A stretch of 64,000 nt of DNA, taken from CAZMNY01 sp964567745 (GTDB lineage Bacteria > Planctomycetota > Planctomycetia > Pirellulales > Pirellulaceae). Made by a program: the position numbers and the translations under genes. The stretch lies in assembly GCA_964567745.1 (NCBI GenBank), contig CAZMNY010000019.1, forward strand, positions 62,001 to 126,000, written 5' to 3'. This document shows, in pieces, positions 18,540 through 28,124 of the stretch (positions within the stretch are counted from its first letter, which is position 1; every line of letters starts with the position of its first letter). The notes under the pieces are model-generated. The model saw nothing but the letters and a program-made list of their open reading frames with translations. It was not told the DNA's origin and ran no database searches.

Positions 18540-19086
18540 GAAGCGGTTCCTCAATCACTTGTCGTTGCCGAAGGGTCTCGATCAGTTCTTTTCGTGCTCG
18601 GTGCACCCAAGTCTTCACCGTTCCCAAGGGAACATCCATGGCCGCCGCGATTTCAAAGTAGCTCAGTTCATTTTCATGAAAAAACACGAAGGCCTGGCAG
18701 TGGTCAGGTTTCAAGTCTTGCAGGGCTCGCTGAACTTCCTCCGAAAGCATCTTAGCCGCTTGGTTGAGCTCGGAACCGTCCGAGGGTTGCTCAACCAACA
18801 CTTGTGTTTTCGGACGACGTTGCCGAGTCGAAATCGCGGTGCGGCAGCGGTTGCCGGCAATTGCCAGTAACCAAGGCTCAAAAGCGCGTTTTGAATCCCA
18901 GTGGTGCAAGCTCTTGAAGGCTCGAGTGAATGTCTCCTGAAGCGTGTCTTCCGCGTCTTGCCGTTGCCCCAACATCCGGTAGCACAACCCAAACACCCGG
19001 CCGCTGAAACGGTCCATCAGCTCGGTCATAGCGAGTTGGTCGCGCGCAAGGCATCTTTGCACTAGGCGGCAGATGTCGTCAGTCAC
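18520..19086 (-). CDS. ECF-family RNA polymerase sigma factor
   Basis: A 188-residue sigma-70-family factor with only regions 2 and 4. Region 2 includes LMDRFSGRVFGLCYRMLG and the AEDTLQETFTRAF helix; region 4 includes ALQDLKPDHCQAF and the DNA-recognition helix (VPLGTVKTWVHRARKEL). Translation probably starts at a GTG with GAGGG six bases upstream. It is followed directly by, and overlaps, the zinc-finger anti-sigma gene, the normal arrangement for a membrane-signal-controlled ECF pair. Target promoters cannot be read from this window. Confidence 0.93.
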   Translation of the reverse strand: MTDDICRLVQRCLARDQLAMTELMDRFSGRVFGLCYRMLGQRQDAEDTLQETFTRAFKSLHHWDSKRAFEPWLLAIAGNRCRTAISTRQRRPKTQVLVEQPSDGSELNQAAKMLSEEVQRALQDLKPDHCQAFVFFHENELSYFEIAAAMDVPLGTVKTWVHRARKELIETLRQRQVIEEPLHAMRNV

Positions 19087-19237
19087 GATGGCCCTCGGCG
19101 TTCAGCATGCTTATACCCCCCTACGACAAATGAGGTTTCACGCCTCTCATTCTGTCTTGGGGAGCAAATCTTGGCCAGGAAAAACAGCAAAACGGACATT
19201 CGCCTCCAAAAATCAGAGTGAAGACCAAAGTCGAAGC

Positions 19238-19270
19238 AAAAGAAAAGGACCCCGACGGTTGTCGGAGCCC
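19238..19270 (-). terminator. Rho-independent terminator of the FHA gene
   Basis: On the minus strand, a stem with CCGAC-AACC-GTCGG as its core, extended to about 10 bp with two G-U pairs, is followed by TTTTCTTTT. It starts about 40 bases after the FHA stop codon. Confidence 0.8.
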
Positions 19271-19310
19271 CTCTGGTTTGGGGTTTCGAATTGGAAGTGT
19301 TGCGTCGGAG

Positions 19311-20000
19311 TTAGCTGCGGTTGAAAAACTTCTTCAACATGTCTGCCGCCGCGTCGCATGAATTGTCAGTTGTGGTCCTGGGTTTGTCCGGGAGCTTGCC
19401 AAGCTTCTTCGGTGATTGTTTCTTGCGAAACCAGCTACTTCCCGACTTCCCGCCAGCTTCATCTGTCGATTCCGAATCTTCTTCGCCGGTCGCGTTTTCA
19501 AGTGCGATTCGATCTGTCTCGTCCAACTGAAACTGCCGTGTTTCCGGGTCGGCGATCGTCTTGGCTCGAGTGTCGTTGTCGCCTTCTTCCAGCCAACCGG
19601 TGATGTCGTCATCGGCCGCCTTGGCGTCGACCTTTGCGGTGGTTCGCGCCGCCGCTTCTTTGACATCGGCCACTTTCTTGCGTTTGCCGGCGTCCAACCC
19701 GTGGCTGATGACGATTTCGAATTCCAAGCGACCGACGCGAATCTGGTTGCCCATCTGAAGTTCGACTTCGTCGTTCGACTCGACTTTGACGTCGTTCACC
19801 AGCGTTCCGTTGCGGCTGCCTAGATCCTGGATGAAGACCTTGTCGTCACGCAGGTTGATCTCACAATGATCTCGACTGATCGAATCGCTCTTCGGCCTCA
19901 ATTGACAATTCTCGGCACGACCAATTCGGAACGTCGTCCCTGGGATCCGAATTTCCTTCCCTGCGCTAGAGCCACGAAGGACCTTCAGTTTGACTTGCAT
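19311..20000 (-). CDS. FHA domain protein
   Basis: A 229-residue protein with an N-terminal forkhead-associated domain (about 1-95): TFRIGRAENC, SISRDHC and GSRNGTLVND supply the Arg, Ser/His and Asn residues that bind phosphothreonine. The remaining 130 residues are polar, rich in Asp, Glu, Lys and Thr, probably disordered, and end in DMLKKFFNRS. FHA proteins normally dock on targets of Ser/Thr kinases, which planctomycetes have in number, but no kinase is encoded here. It has its own terminator. Confidence 0.9.
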   Translation of the reverse strand: MQVKLKVLRGSSAGKEIRIPGTTFRIGRAENCQLRPKSDSISRDHCEINLRDDKVFIQDLGSRNGTLVNDVKVESNDEVELQMGNQIRVGRLEFEIVISHGLDAGKRKKVADVKEAAARTTAKVDAKAADDDITGWLEEGDNDTRAKTIADPETRQFQLDETDRIALENATGEEDSESTDEAGGKSGSSWFRKKQSPKKLGKLPDKPRTTTDNSCDAAADMLKKFFNRS

Positions 20001-20236
20001 AAACAGCCTTCCTACTAGATGCCAGATCCGAGTCTGAAGCGACCATTTCGCGAATGCGAGAGTCAGGCATCAGGGTGTGTTTTTCAAACAAGTTTTTTCC
20101 TCGAGGCGAGTCCTGCGATTGCGGCAAGGAGGGGAACCATGGAAACCCTCCGTGATTATCGTTCTGAATGTTGCCCCGTGGCAATACCCTTACCTCTATG
20201 GAGGGGTGTTTTTTCGGCCTGTTTTTGGGCTCAATC

Positions 20237-20971
20237 TCAACGTTTGTTAAGCCAGTCCGGTGAGGCGAACTTGCCTGTCGATATTGTCGCGGATCGGTCT
20301 CGTTCGGTGTCCGTCAGCTGACCTTCGCGAAAGCTCAGCTCCAGGCGATACTCGAGTCGGGGGCGCCACAAATCGAGCAGTTCGCCCACCGCCAACTCGC
20401 GGTCGGCCAAGTCGGAGACGCCGGGGAGCAATGGGGTAAACGGCGACGCATGCAGCAGCAGACTTCCGTGCTGCAGCAACGCTGACTTGGATTTTCGTTG
20501 CGCGCTGCCGAGCAGTTTGTGGGGGCCGGCGACCAAGTCAAAGGGCGAACGACGTCGAAAGCAAAGGAATGGCGCCTTCACCGGCGCGTCGTCGTCGCCT
20601 GTTTCCTGGAAGCACTGGACCGAGACGCCCAGCGTATTGAGCACCTCAATCAGCGTTTCGTGAAAGTCCAGATAGAGCTCTTCTGACCGCGTTCGCGCGA
20701 CACGTTTCGTGGCGAAACTATAAGTCAACTCATGGTGGTGCAGAATCGCTCCGCCGCCGCTCGCCCGTCTGACAACCGCGAGCGGTTCAAATTCCGGAAA
20801 CCCAAGTCGTTCATCCGCCGCCTGGAAGTATCCGAGTGAAAGTGTCGGCTCGGACCAAGCGTAGATGCGCAGAGTCGTTTCGCCATCGGCCGCGGACTCC
20901 AACAGGCATTCGTCGATCGCCATATTGTCCGCCCCTGCGGCTGGGGCGGAGCAGATTAGGCGGGCGTCCAC
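20237..20971 (-). CDS. Lipoate/biotin-protein ligase family protein (LplA-like)
   Basis: A 244-residue member of the BPL/LplA/LipB family. The ligand-binding motif RRASGGGAILHHHE and the region LLGSAQRKSKSALLQHGSLLL, with its conserved lysine, are those of lipoate ligases and octanoyltransferases. It starts at a GTG that overlaps the gcvPB stop by 16 bases and is the last gene of the glycine-cleavage operon. That position suggests it lipoylates GcvH, the lipoate-carrying protein made by the same transcript. Whether it uses free lipoate (LplA), octanoyl-ACP (LipM) or transfers between proteins (LipL) cannot be told by eye. Confidence 0.85.
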   Translation of the reverse strand: MDARLICSAPAAGADNMAIDECLLESAADGETTLRIYAWSEPTLSLGYFQAADERLGFPEFEPLAVVRRASGGGAILHHHELTYSFATKRVARTRSEELYLDFHETLIEVLNTLGVSVQCFQETGDDDAPVKAPFLCFRRRSPFDLVAGPHKLLGSAQRKSKSALLQHGSLLLHASPFTPLLPGVSDLADRELAVGELLDLWRPRLEYRLELSFREGQLTDTERDRSATISTGKFASPDWLNKR

Positions 20972-22416
20972 TTGAGTTTCGCTTTGCGCGCGGCCAGGAC
21001 TTCGTCGGGACGACTTATGTTGGTCGAGTGCGGAGCGGCGGCGAGCAGGTCGTTATCCTCTTCGGTAATCCTGAACATCGCTTCGGCGAACGCGTCGAGC
21101 GTTTCTTTGCTTTCCGTTTCCGTGGGCTCAATCATCATGGCATGCGGAACAGTTAGCGGAAAGTAAACCGTCGGTGCGTGGAAGCCATAGTCGAGCAGTC
21201 GCTTGCTAATATCCATAGCGGCTTGCTTGAGGTGCTTTTCGCCGGCGAGGCGATCGGCGCTCGCGACGAACTCGTGCATACATCGATCTCCGTGCGGAAC
21301 ATCCATGATGTGCTTGACTCGCGAAAGCAGATAGTTCGCGTTGAGCACCGCGTTCTCGGCAACTCGGCGAATGCCATCGGGTCCATGGGTTCGGATGTAG
21401 CAGTAAGCTCGAACGAGCACGCCGACATTGCCAAAGAACGAGCGAACTCGACCGATCGATTTCGGTCGTTCGTCGTCCAGGTAGAACCCGGATTCATTTT
21501 GGGCGACGACGGGCGAGGGCAGGTAGGGTGCGAGTTTTTCGGTCACACAAATCGGTCCCGCTCCGGGGCCGCCTCCGCCGTGCGGTCCGCTAAACGTCTT
21601 GTGCGGATTGAAGTGCATCATATCGGCGCCGAAATCGCCGGGCCGAGCAACGCCCAAGATTGCGTTCATGTTGGCGCCGTCTAGGTAAATCAGTCCGCCG
21701 ACCGCATGCACGAGGTCAGCGATTTCGGCAACTTGCTTATCAAACAGCCCCAAGGTGTTGGGGTTGGTGAGCATGAAAACGCCGGCGCTCTCGTCAAGTT
21801 TCGACCTGAGGTCCTCGAGGTCAACAAAGCCTTCGGGCGAGCTTTTGACGGTCACGGTGTCAAATCCCGCCATGGCGGCGCTGGCCGGGTTGGTGCCGTG
21901 AGCGCTGTCGGGCGCGAGCACTTTCGTGCGGGCTTCGCCGAGTTCGCGGAAGTGGGCGGCGGCGGTCATCAGGGCTGCCAATTCGCCATGGGCGCCCGCC
22001 GCTGGTTGCAGCGAGACCGCAGGCAGTCCGGAGATTTCGGCGAGCATTTCCTGCAGTTCGAACAGCACCTGCAGCATGCCTTGAGTCGAATCATCGTGTT
22101 GCAGCGGATGCACGTCGAGCATCCCCGACATGCCGGCAATTCGCTCGTTCCGTTTCGGGTTGTACTTCATCGTACATGAGCCGAGCGGATAAAAGTGAGT
22201 ATCGACCGACATGTTGGTTGTCGAGAGATTGGTGAAGTGGCGGATCACATCCGGTTCCGCCAGTTCGGGGAGCGGCAGCGGTTCTTGCGCCAAGTGCTCG
22301 GGCGGCAAGAGGTCCTCGACCAGCTGAGTGGGCGTGTCGCATTTCGGCATGAAGGCGGCTTGCCGCCCCGACTTCGAGAGCTCGAAGAGTAGTTGAACAG
22401 CTTTTCGGTTACGCAT
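20956..22416 (-). CDS. gcvPB: Glycine dehydrogenase (decarboxylating) subunit 2
   Basis: A 486-residue C-terminal half of the P protein, carrying the PLP-binding lysine in NPHKTFSGPHGGGGPG. Other family blocks are FYPLGSCTMKYNP and SAHGTNPASAAM. With GcvPA it decarboxylates glycine and passes the aminomethyl group to lipoyl-GcvH. The start codon overlaps the gcvPA stop by eight bases, so the two subunits are probably made in equal amounts by coupled translation. Confidence 0.97.
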   Translation of the reverse strand: MRNRKAVQLLFELSKSGRQAAFMPKCDTPTQLVEDLLPPEHLAQEPLPLPELAEPDVIRHFTNLSTTNMSVDTHFYPLGSCTMKYNPKRNERIAGMSGMLDVHPLQHDDSTQGMLQVLFELQEMLAEISGLPAVSLQPAAGAHGELAALMTAAAHFRELGEARTKVLAPDSAHGTNPASAAMAGFDTVTVKSSPEGFVDLEDLRSKLDESAGVFMLTNPNTLGLFDKQVAEIADLVHAVGGLIYLDGANMNAILGVARPGDFGADMMHFNPHKTFSGPHGGGGPGAGPICVTEKLAPYLPSPVVAQNESGFYLDDERPKSIGRVRSFFGNVGVLVRAYCYIRTHGPDGIRRVAENAVLNANYLLSRVKHIMDVPHGDRCMHEFVASADRLAGEKHLKQAAMDISKRLLDYGFHAPTVYFPLTVPHAMMIEPTETESKETLDAFAEAMFRITEEDNDLLAAAPHSTNISRPDEVLAARKAKLKWTPA

Positions 22417-23776
22417 GAATCGTGGCCCTCAGCGGTGAGTTGGCAAGGCAGTTTGCCAATTGATCGATCTCTTCTTTCGTCCGTTTCTCGGTCACGCTCA
22501 CGAGAAAACAATCGGCCAGTTCGGGCATCCATTTGCCGAGCGGAATGCCGGCGAGCAGCCCTTCGCTTCGCGCGTGAGCCAAAAGAGAATCGACTTCATT
22601 GCGATGGTCGCGAATAACGAATTCTTTGAAAGTTCGTTGCGGGAACGCGGCGCTAAAACGTTCATTTGCAGTGATTTGGTCAAGGGCGTATCTGGCTTTC
22701 TGCACGCATAATTCCGCGGTTGACCGCATGCCTTCTGGTCCCATCAGGGCCAAGAAAATGGCGGCTCGCAAAGCGAACAGCCCTTGGTTCGTGCAGATGT
22801 TGCTTGTCGCTTTTTCGCGGCGAATATGTTGCTCGCGGGCCTGCAAGGTCAGCACCCAGCATCGCTTCCCTCGCCGATCGACCGTCTGCCCCGCAATTCG
22901 CCCCGGCAGTCGCCTCACGAATTTCTCACGACACGTCATGATGCCCAGATACGGCCCGCCATATTGCATCGGCGTTCCCAAGGCTTGTCCTTCGGCCACG
23001 GCAACATCGACTCCCATTTCGCCAGGTCGTCGCAAGAGGCCGAGGCTGATTGGATCAAACGACAACGCCATCAGCGCGCCGGCGTTGTGGGCAACGTCAA
23101 CCGCAGCGGGTACATCTTCCAACGAGCCGAAGAAATTCGGGCTCTGCAGAAGTACGCAAGCCGTCTTGTCATCGACCGCTGCTTCGGCCTGAGCCATGTC
23201 GGTCGTTCCGTCTTTTGCGGGGACGGTGACTAACTTGGCACCGATGGAGGTGAAATAGGTCTCGAGGATTTGGCGGTATTCGGGGTGGACCGATTCGCTG
23301 GTGACGACCTTGTCGCCTCGTCGCGTTGCGCTCATGCAGAGCAGCACGGCTTCCGCGACCGCGCTTCCGCCGTCGTACAAACTGGCGTTGGAGACGTCCA
23401 TGCCTGTCAATTGGCAGATCAATGTTTGGTATTCAAACATGGCCTGCAAGTTGCCTTGGCTCACCTCCGCCTGATACGGCGTATACGACGTGTAGAATTC
23501 GCCTCGCGAAGCGATCGCGTCGATGACGGCGGGCACGAAATGGTCATAGCTGCCGCCGCCAAGAAAGCAGGTGCTGTTCCCGGCGTGAAGGTTCTTGGCC
23601 GACAGCGCCGCCATGTGCTGGGTCAATTCCAGCTCGCCCATGGCGACCGGCAAGTTCAGCGGGCGCTGCATCTGCTGTTCGGCCGGAATCTGTTCAAACA
23701 ACTCGTCAATCGACTCGGCGCCGACTGCGTCGAGCATTTCGCGTTGATCTTGCGGCGTATTGAAAATGTATGGCAT
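22409..23776 (-). CDS. gcvPA: Glycine dehydrogenase (decarboxylating) subunit 1
   Basis: A 455-residue N-terminal half of the P protein. It starts MPYIFNTPQDQREML and has the conserved blocks FLGGGSYDHFVP, YTPYQAEVSQG and SNASLYDGGSA-like NASLYDGGSA. The split of GcvP into two chains is common outside Enterobacteria. It is placed between gcvH and gcvPB with a 61-base gap to gcvH. Confidence 0.97.
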   Translation of the reverse strand: MPYIFNTPQDQREMLDAVGAESIDELFEQIPAEQQMQRPLNLPVAMGELELTQHMAALSAKNLHAGNSTCFLGGGSYDHFVPAVIDAIASRGEFYTSYTPYQAEVSQGNLQAMFEYQTLICQLTGMDVSNASLYDGGSAVAEAVLLCMSATRRGDKVVTSESVHPEYRQILETYFTSIGAKLVTVPAKDGTTDMAQAEAAVDDKTACVLLQSPNFFGSLEDVPAAVDVAHNAGALMALSFDPISLGLLRRPGEMGVDVAVAEGQALGTPMQYGGPYLGIMTCREKFVRRLPGRIAGQTVDRRGKRCWVLTLQAREQHIRREKATSNICTNQGLFALRAAIFLALMGPEGMRSTAELCVQKARYALDQITANERFSAAFPQRTFKEFVIRDHRNEVDSLLAHARSEGLLAGIPLGKWMPELADCFLVSVTEKRTKEEIDQLANCLANSPLRATIHA

Positions 23777-23837
23777 TTCTATAATCGCTCCATTGGGAGT
23801 GAAACGCGACGGAATCGTGCGTCGGATTGGCCGCAGA

Positions 23838-24230
23838 CTACGCTTCGTCGGCGCATTGTTTTTGATACGCGTCTGCGTCCATCAGATGGTCGAGCGTGGC
23901 ACCGTCGGCTAGCCGCACTTTCGCAATCCAGCCTGCATCGTAAGGATCGTCGTTCAACGCCTCGGGCTGGTCGGCGAGATTCGAGTTCACTTCGACAACC
24001 TCGCCAGCCACGGGCGAGTAAAGCGAGCTGACGGCTTTGACAGATTCGACTTCGCCAAACTCTTCGCCAACGCCTACCACTTTGCCGACCTCTGGGAGTT
24101 CGACGAATACGATGTCGGTCAGTTGTTCGACGGCAAACGCCGAGATGCCAATAACGACGATCTTGCCGTCGCTCTCCTCGAGCCGCGACCATTCGTGCGA
24201 TTCAGCATATAGCAGTTCGTTCTGATTCAC
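23838..24230 (-). CDS. gcvH: Glycine cleavage system H protein
   Basis: A 130-residue lipoyl carrier. The lipoylated residue is Lys65 in GEVESVKAVSSL, followed by the SPVAGEVVEVN turn. Translation probably starts at GTG 24230, with AAAGGTG upstream. It shuttles the aminomethyl group between the P and T proteins. Its lipoylation is probably served by the ligase-family gene at the end of this operon. Confidence 0.97.
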   Translation of the reverse strand: MNQNELLYAESHEWSRLEESDGKIVVIGISAFAVEQLTDIVFVELPEVGKVVGVGEEFGEVESVKAVSSLYSPVAGEVVEVNSNLADQPEALNDDPYDAGWIAKVRLADGATLDHLMDADAYQKQCADEA

Positions 24231-24296
24231 GTCACACCTTTGAACGGAATTGAGTTTGCATTGACCGGTTGAATAACAAGGATGCCGCAGGGCGGG

Positions 24297-25418
24297 TTAG
24301 CCGGTTTCGCCGCGCGAGTAGAAAGGGAGCTTGACGGCTTTGGCGGGCGTGAGTCGGCCTCGGATGTCGACCTGAAAATCAGTCTGCCCGGCGGCTTCCG
24401 CGTCGACATACGCCATGGCGACCGGATGTCCGAGCGTCGGGGAAAATGTCCCGCTTGTGACGACCCCCACCTCAGCTCCAGACTCGTTTAGCACTAGGTA
24501 CCCCTCTCGAGGAGCGCGACGGCCGTCGAGCGTCAATCCGATTCGTTTTCGACTGACCCCTAGTTCCAATTCAGATCGAATCGCTGTCGACCCAACAAAC
24601 TCGCGCTCTTTCAACTGAATCGCGAACCGCAGCCCCGCTTCGAGCGGGCTGATGTCCTCGCCCAACTCGTGACCGTAAAGCGGCATCGCCGCTTCGAGCC
24701 TCAGCGTGTCTCTCGCGCCAAGCCCGACGGCTCGAGCGCCTAAAGGTTCGCCGGCGTTGAACAGTTCCAGCCATGCGGCAAGGCCGTCACGATTGTCAAC
24801 GATCAGTTCGAAGCCGTCCTCGCCCGTGTATCCGGTACGGCTGATCATGGCCGCTTGCTTGGTCGAACCGAACGCGCCGCAGACGCCTTGGTAGTATCCC
24901 AAGCTGCTGACTTTTGGCTCGCACAATTGATCTCCCAATTCGACGGCTCGCGGACCTTGAACCGCAATCATCGTCGAATCGGAAGTCATGTCAGTCAGCG
25001 TGAATTGTTCGTCCTGTTGTTTTTGCTCTTCGATCCAGGCAAAGATCTTTTCGCGATTACCGGCGTTGACGACGAGCAAGAAGAACTCGCCGTTTTCGTC
25101 AGAGAGACGATAGGCCAGCACATCGTCGCGAACGCCGCCTTCTTCGTTGGCCGCGAGTCCGTAGCGAATTGCGCCCGGTTTCATCGGCAAGATGGCTCGA
25201 GTCAGCAGTCGATCGAGAAACGACGCGACGTCCGGACCTTCAAAACGGAAGCGGCCCATATGAGAAATGTCGAACAAGCCAACTTCATTTCGTGTGGCGT
25301 TGTGTTCGATGACGATCGATTCGTATTGCACCGGCATTGCCCAACCGGCAAAGTCCACCATGCGTCCCCGGTTCTCGGTGTGCCATTCGTAGAGCGGTGT
25401 TCGCGCCAGTTCTGTCAT
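24297..25418 (-). CDS. gcvT: Aminomethyltransferase (glycine cleavage T protein)
   Basis: A 373-residue folate-dependent T protein: ARTPLYEWH, the FDISHMGRF block, SRTGYTGEDGFEL and the C-terminal barrel with GVVTSGTFSPTL. It releases ammonia and forms methylene-tetrahydrofolate. It is the first gene of the gcv operon; 210 bases separate it from rnr upstream. I inspected that leader for a glycine riboswitch and did not recognise one. Confidence 0.97.
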   Translation of the reverse strand: MTELARTPLYEWHTENRGRMVDFAGWAMPVQYESIVIEHNATRNEVGLFDISHMGRFRFEGPDVASFLDRLLTRAILPMKPGAIRYGLAANEEGGVRDDVLAYRLSDENGEFFLLVVNAGNREKIFAWIEEQKQQDEQFTLTDMTSDSTMIAVQGPRAVELGDQLCEPKVSSLGYYQGVCGAFGSTKQAAMISRTGYTGEDGFELIVDNRDGLAAWLELFNAGEPLGARAVGLGARDTLRLEAAMPLYGHELGEDISPLEAGLRFAIQLKEREFVGSTAIRSELELGVSRKRIGLTLDGRRAPREGYLVLNESGAEVGVVTSGTFSPTLGHPVAMAYVDAEAAGQTDFQVDIRGRLTPAKAVKLPFYSRGETG

Positions 25419-25628
25419 GGATGCAAACCGATAGCCGATCCGAAAGGAGGTGCCCGATGAAAAGTGGGCGAGTTCCCGCGGTCAGCGACGTATTATGGTG
25501 GAAAAGAGCAAACGACTTAGCAGTTAAATACACTCGCATTGTAACGCAAGAAACGGACCTGCAAAGCCGCGACAGCAGACCTCTGTGCGAATTCGGTGAT
25601 CGGAATCTCGCCTCGCACAGGGGGCTTC

Positions 25629-27956
25629 TTATTTTCTCCGCTTCTGGCCCTTGCCACGGCCTCCCGATCGCGAGTTCTTTCCGCCCTTCTTAGCACCATT
25701 TTTCTTCCCTTTCCTACCGCCTGACTTGGCGCCGCGAAACGGTAGTCGGCCTTCTGACGTCCGATTCGTTCTGGGCTTTCGCGGTCGCTCCGCGAGTCGA
25801 AAATCGAGTTCGCGTCGATCGACATCGACCCGGTGGATTTCGACTTGAATAAGATCGCCCAAACGAAATTGGTTGCCCTCTTTGCGACCCATCAGAGTGT
25901 GGGTAGCCGAGTCGTATTCGAAGTGGTCGTACTCGAGGCTGTCGATCGAAATAAATCCTTCCGCAGGCAAATCCACGCCTTGCGCAAAGAGACCGAAGTC
26001 CTCCACGCCAGTGATTACCGCAGGCATCGTTTCGCCCGTCTTCTCGCTGAGGAAGTTAAGCATCTTGAGTTTGATCAGCTCGCGTTCCGCCGCTTCAGCT
26101 CGCCGCTCGCGACCCGAACAGTGTTCGCCCAACAGTAGTAACTGCTCCATCTCGGCCACCGGCCGCAATTCGTTTTCCAACGCGTCCACCATGCGGTGGA
26201 TCACCAAGTCAGGATAGCGCCGAATGGGGGACGTAAAATGACAGTAGTTGTTCATGTTCAGAGCGTAGTGGCCTTCGACGTCGGGAGCGTAGATGGCCTT
26301 CTGCATGCTTCGCAACACCGCGTAGTGGATCGCGTATTCGGTGGGACGCCCAGCGGTCGAATCGATCACGCGTTGGATTTCGAAACGACTCTCGAGGCTT
26401 TCGCAATCGATGCCGAGTTGCCGTACGAACGTCGTCAGTTGCTTTAGTTTGCGGCTATCGGGCGATTCGTGAATTCGTCTGAGAAAGGCGAGCTCGAGTC
26501 TGTGCAGATGATCGGCGACCGCTTCGTTGGCAGCCAGCATGAACTCTTCGATTATCTGATGACTCTCTGTGTTCTCCGTCAGATGGGCACCCTTGACATC
26601 GCCCTTGTCGTCGAAATCAATCTTCACCTCCGGCATACTCAGCTCGATCGCGCCGCCATCCTTTCTTCGCTTCCGCAGCGTCATGGCGAGTCCGTGCATC
26701 CGCTCGAGCAAAGAGAACACTTTCGGATCCAATTTGTCTCGCCAAGGGCCGCGATCATTGATGAACTCGTCGACCTCTTCATAGTTGAATCGTCGGTCGC
26801 TCTTGATCGCCGAACTGCAACATTCGGTGTCCGTGCGTATGCCATCGGGAGTCCATTCAATGAACACGGTCTTGGCGTACCTCACTCGATCCGGCTGGAG
26901 GCTGGCCAAGTTATTCGAAATGATCTCGGGGATCATCGGAATCACTCGATCCGGCAAGTAAATGCTGGTCGCGCGGTTTCGAGCTTCCACGTCGAGCGGC
27001 GAATTGGTTTTCACAAAGTGCGAAACATCCGCGACGTGCACGCCGAGCCGGAAATGGCCGTTATCGAGTTGCTCGAGCGAAATGGCGTCGTCAAAGTCTC
27101 GAGCATCCTTGGGATCGATGGTGACCACGGTAAGTTCGCGCAGGTCTCGTCGCGGACCTTCGATTTTGTTTTCGTCGAACGCCTCCGCTTGCCGACGAGC
27201 ATCCTCGATGGCAGCCTCTGAGAAATCGCCGGGCAATTCAAATGCTCGCATCACGCTGAGCGTATCGACTTCCGCCTCGCCTCGCGGACCGAGCACTTCC
27301 GTTATGACAGCCTCGCCCTCCTCTTTGGCGGAAGGGTAGTGGACCATTTGGATGACGACTTTGTCGCCTTCTCGAGCGTTCTTGGCACCGGCGTCGCCGA
27401 CGAGAATCGGAGCCGAGAATGCGCGGCCGTCGATCTGAACAAACCCATGTCCGCCATGTTCCAGGTAGACGCCAACAAACTGATTGACTCGGCGTTCGAT
27501 CACCTCGACGATTTCGCCTCGCTTCTTTCGACGGTCGTCAGACCGACCACGATTCAGCCGGACTCGGACCCGATCGCCCTTGGCCGCGTCCGCCGTTGAT
27601 TCCTTGGGAATGAAGATGTCGTTTTCTCGGGAGTTGCTCTTGGCGCCATCGGGCCGAACAAACCCGAAGCCTGCCGCGGCTCTCTGGAACAGGCCGGTGA
27701 TCTCGTTCCCTGGTTGGTTTTCCTTGCTCTTGCCCTTCGTCGACTCGGATGCGATCGGGTAGACAACGTGGTTCGATCCGTAGCGGATCTTGCCGCGCTT
27801 CACGAGCCGCTTAACAGCGCGGCGCATCATTCGCCGTCCGTCGGCGTCCAAACTTAGTTTCCTGGCGATTGCTTTCGGCTTGATGGGGTGATAGTTCTTT
27901 GCGTTGACGATTTGCAGCAACTGCGAATCGAAGTCTTCTTTCTTTTGTTCTTCCAT
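25629..27956 (-). CDS. rnr: Ribonuclease R
   Basis: A 775-residue 3'-5' exoribonuclease of the RNB family that digests structured RNA. An N-terminal winged-helix segment is followed by cold-shock OB folds (about 80-220), then the catalytic RNB domain with the metal-binding Asp cluster in IDPKDARDFDDAISLE, and an S1 domain near 640-720. The last 50 residues are strongly basic (Lys, Arg, Gly), as in E. coli RNase R. The frame is open to 28106, but the paired ATGs at 27959/27956 sit next to AGGA and fit the family start; I prefer 27956. Confidence 0.95.
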   Translation of the reverse strand: MEEQKKEDFDSQLLQIVNAKNYHPIKPKAIARKLSLDADGRRMMRRAVKRLVKRGKIRYGSNHVVYPIASESTKGKSKENQPGNEITGLFQRAAAGFGFVRPDGAKSNSRENDIFIPKESTADAAKGDRVRVRLNRGRSDDRRKKRGEIVEVIERRVNQFVGVYLEHGGHGFVQIDGRAFSAPILVGDAGAKNAREGDKVVIQMVHYPSAKEEGEAVITEVLGPRGEAEVDTLSVMRAFELPGDFSEAAIEDARRQAEAFDENKIEGPRRDLRELTVVTIDPKDARDFDDAISLEQLDNGHFRLGVHVADVSHFVKTNSPLDVEARNRATSIYLPDRVIPMIPEIISNNLASLQPDRVRYAKTVFIEWTPDGIRTDTECCSSAIKSDRRFNYEEVDEFINDRGPWRDKLDPKVFSLLERMHGLAMTLRKRRKDGGAIELSMPEVKIDFDDKGDVKGAHLTENTESHQIIEEFMLAANEAVADHLHRLELAFLRRIHESPDSRKLKQLTTFVRQLGIDCESLESRFEIQRVIDSTAGRPTEYAIHYAVLRSMQKAIYAPDVEGHYALNMNNYCHFTSPIRRYPDLVIHRMVDALENELRPVAEMEQLLLLGEHCSGRERRAEAAERELIKLKMLNFLSEKTGETMPAVITGVEDFGLFAQGVDLPAEGFISIDSLEYDHFEYDSATHTLMGRKEGNQFRLGDLIQVEIHRVDVDRRELDFRLAERPRKPRTNRTSEGRLPFRGAKSGGRKGKKNGAKKGGKNSRSGGRGKGQKRRK

Positions 27957-28124
27957 CATTTCCTGTTTCTGTGCCCAATTGCACGGTGTTGAAATATGCC
28001 TGCGCACGGTCCTCTCGACCGAGCAAGTCATGTCGCGGCTAGCGGCCGCTGAGACAGTGCTAGTCCAGCGCCGTCTCGCCTTGCTTTGACGCAAGCGTCT
28101 TTGCACCTACTACGTTTGGCCCGC

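Noticed and set aside
25419..25628. Possible glycine riboswitch before gcvT
   Set aside because: The conserved aptamer strings of glycine riboswitches were not found on the minus strand.
25444..25693. AAGGAGG followed by ATG at 25457 and an open frame on the plus strand
   Set aside because: The ribosome-binding site is perfect, but the frame runs antisense into the end of rnr and its product has no protein-like pattern.
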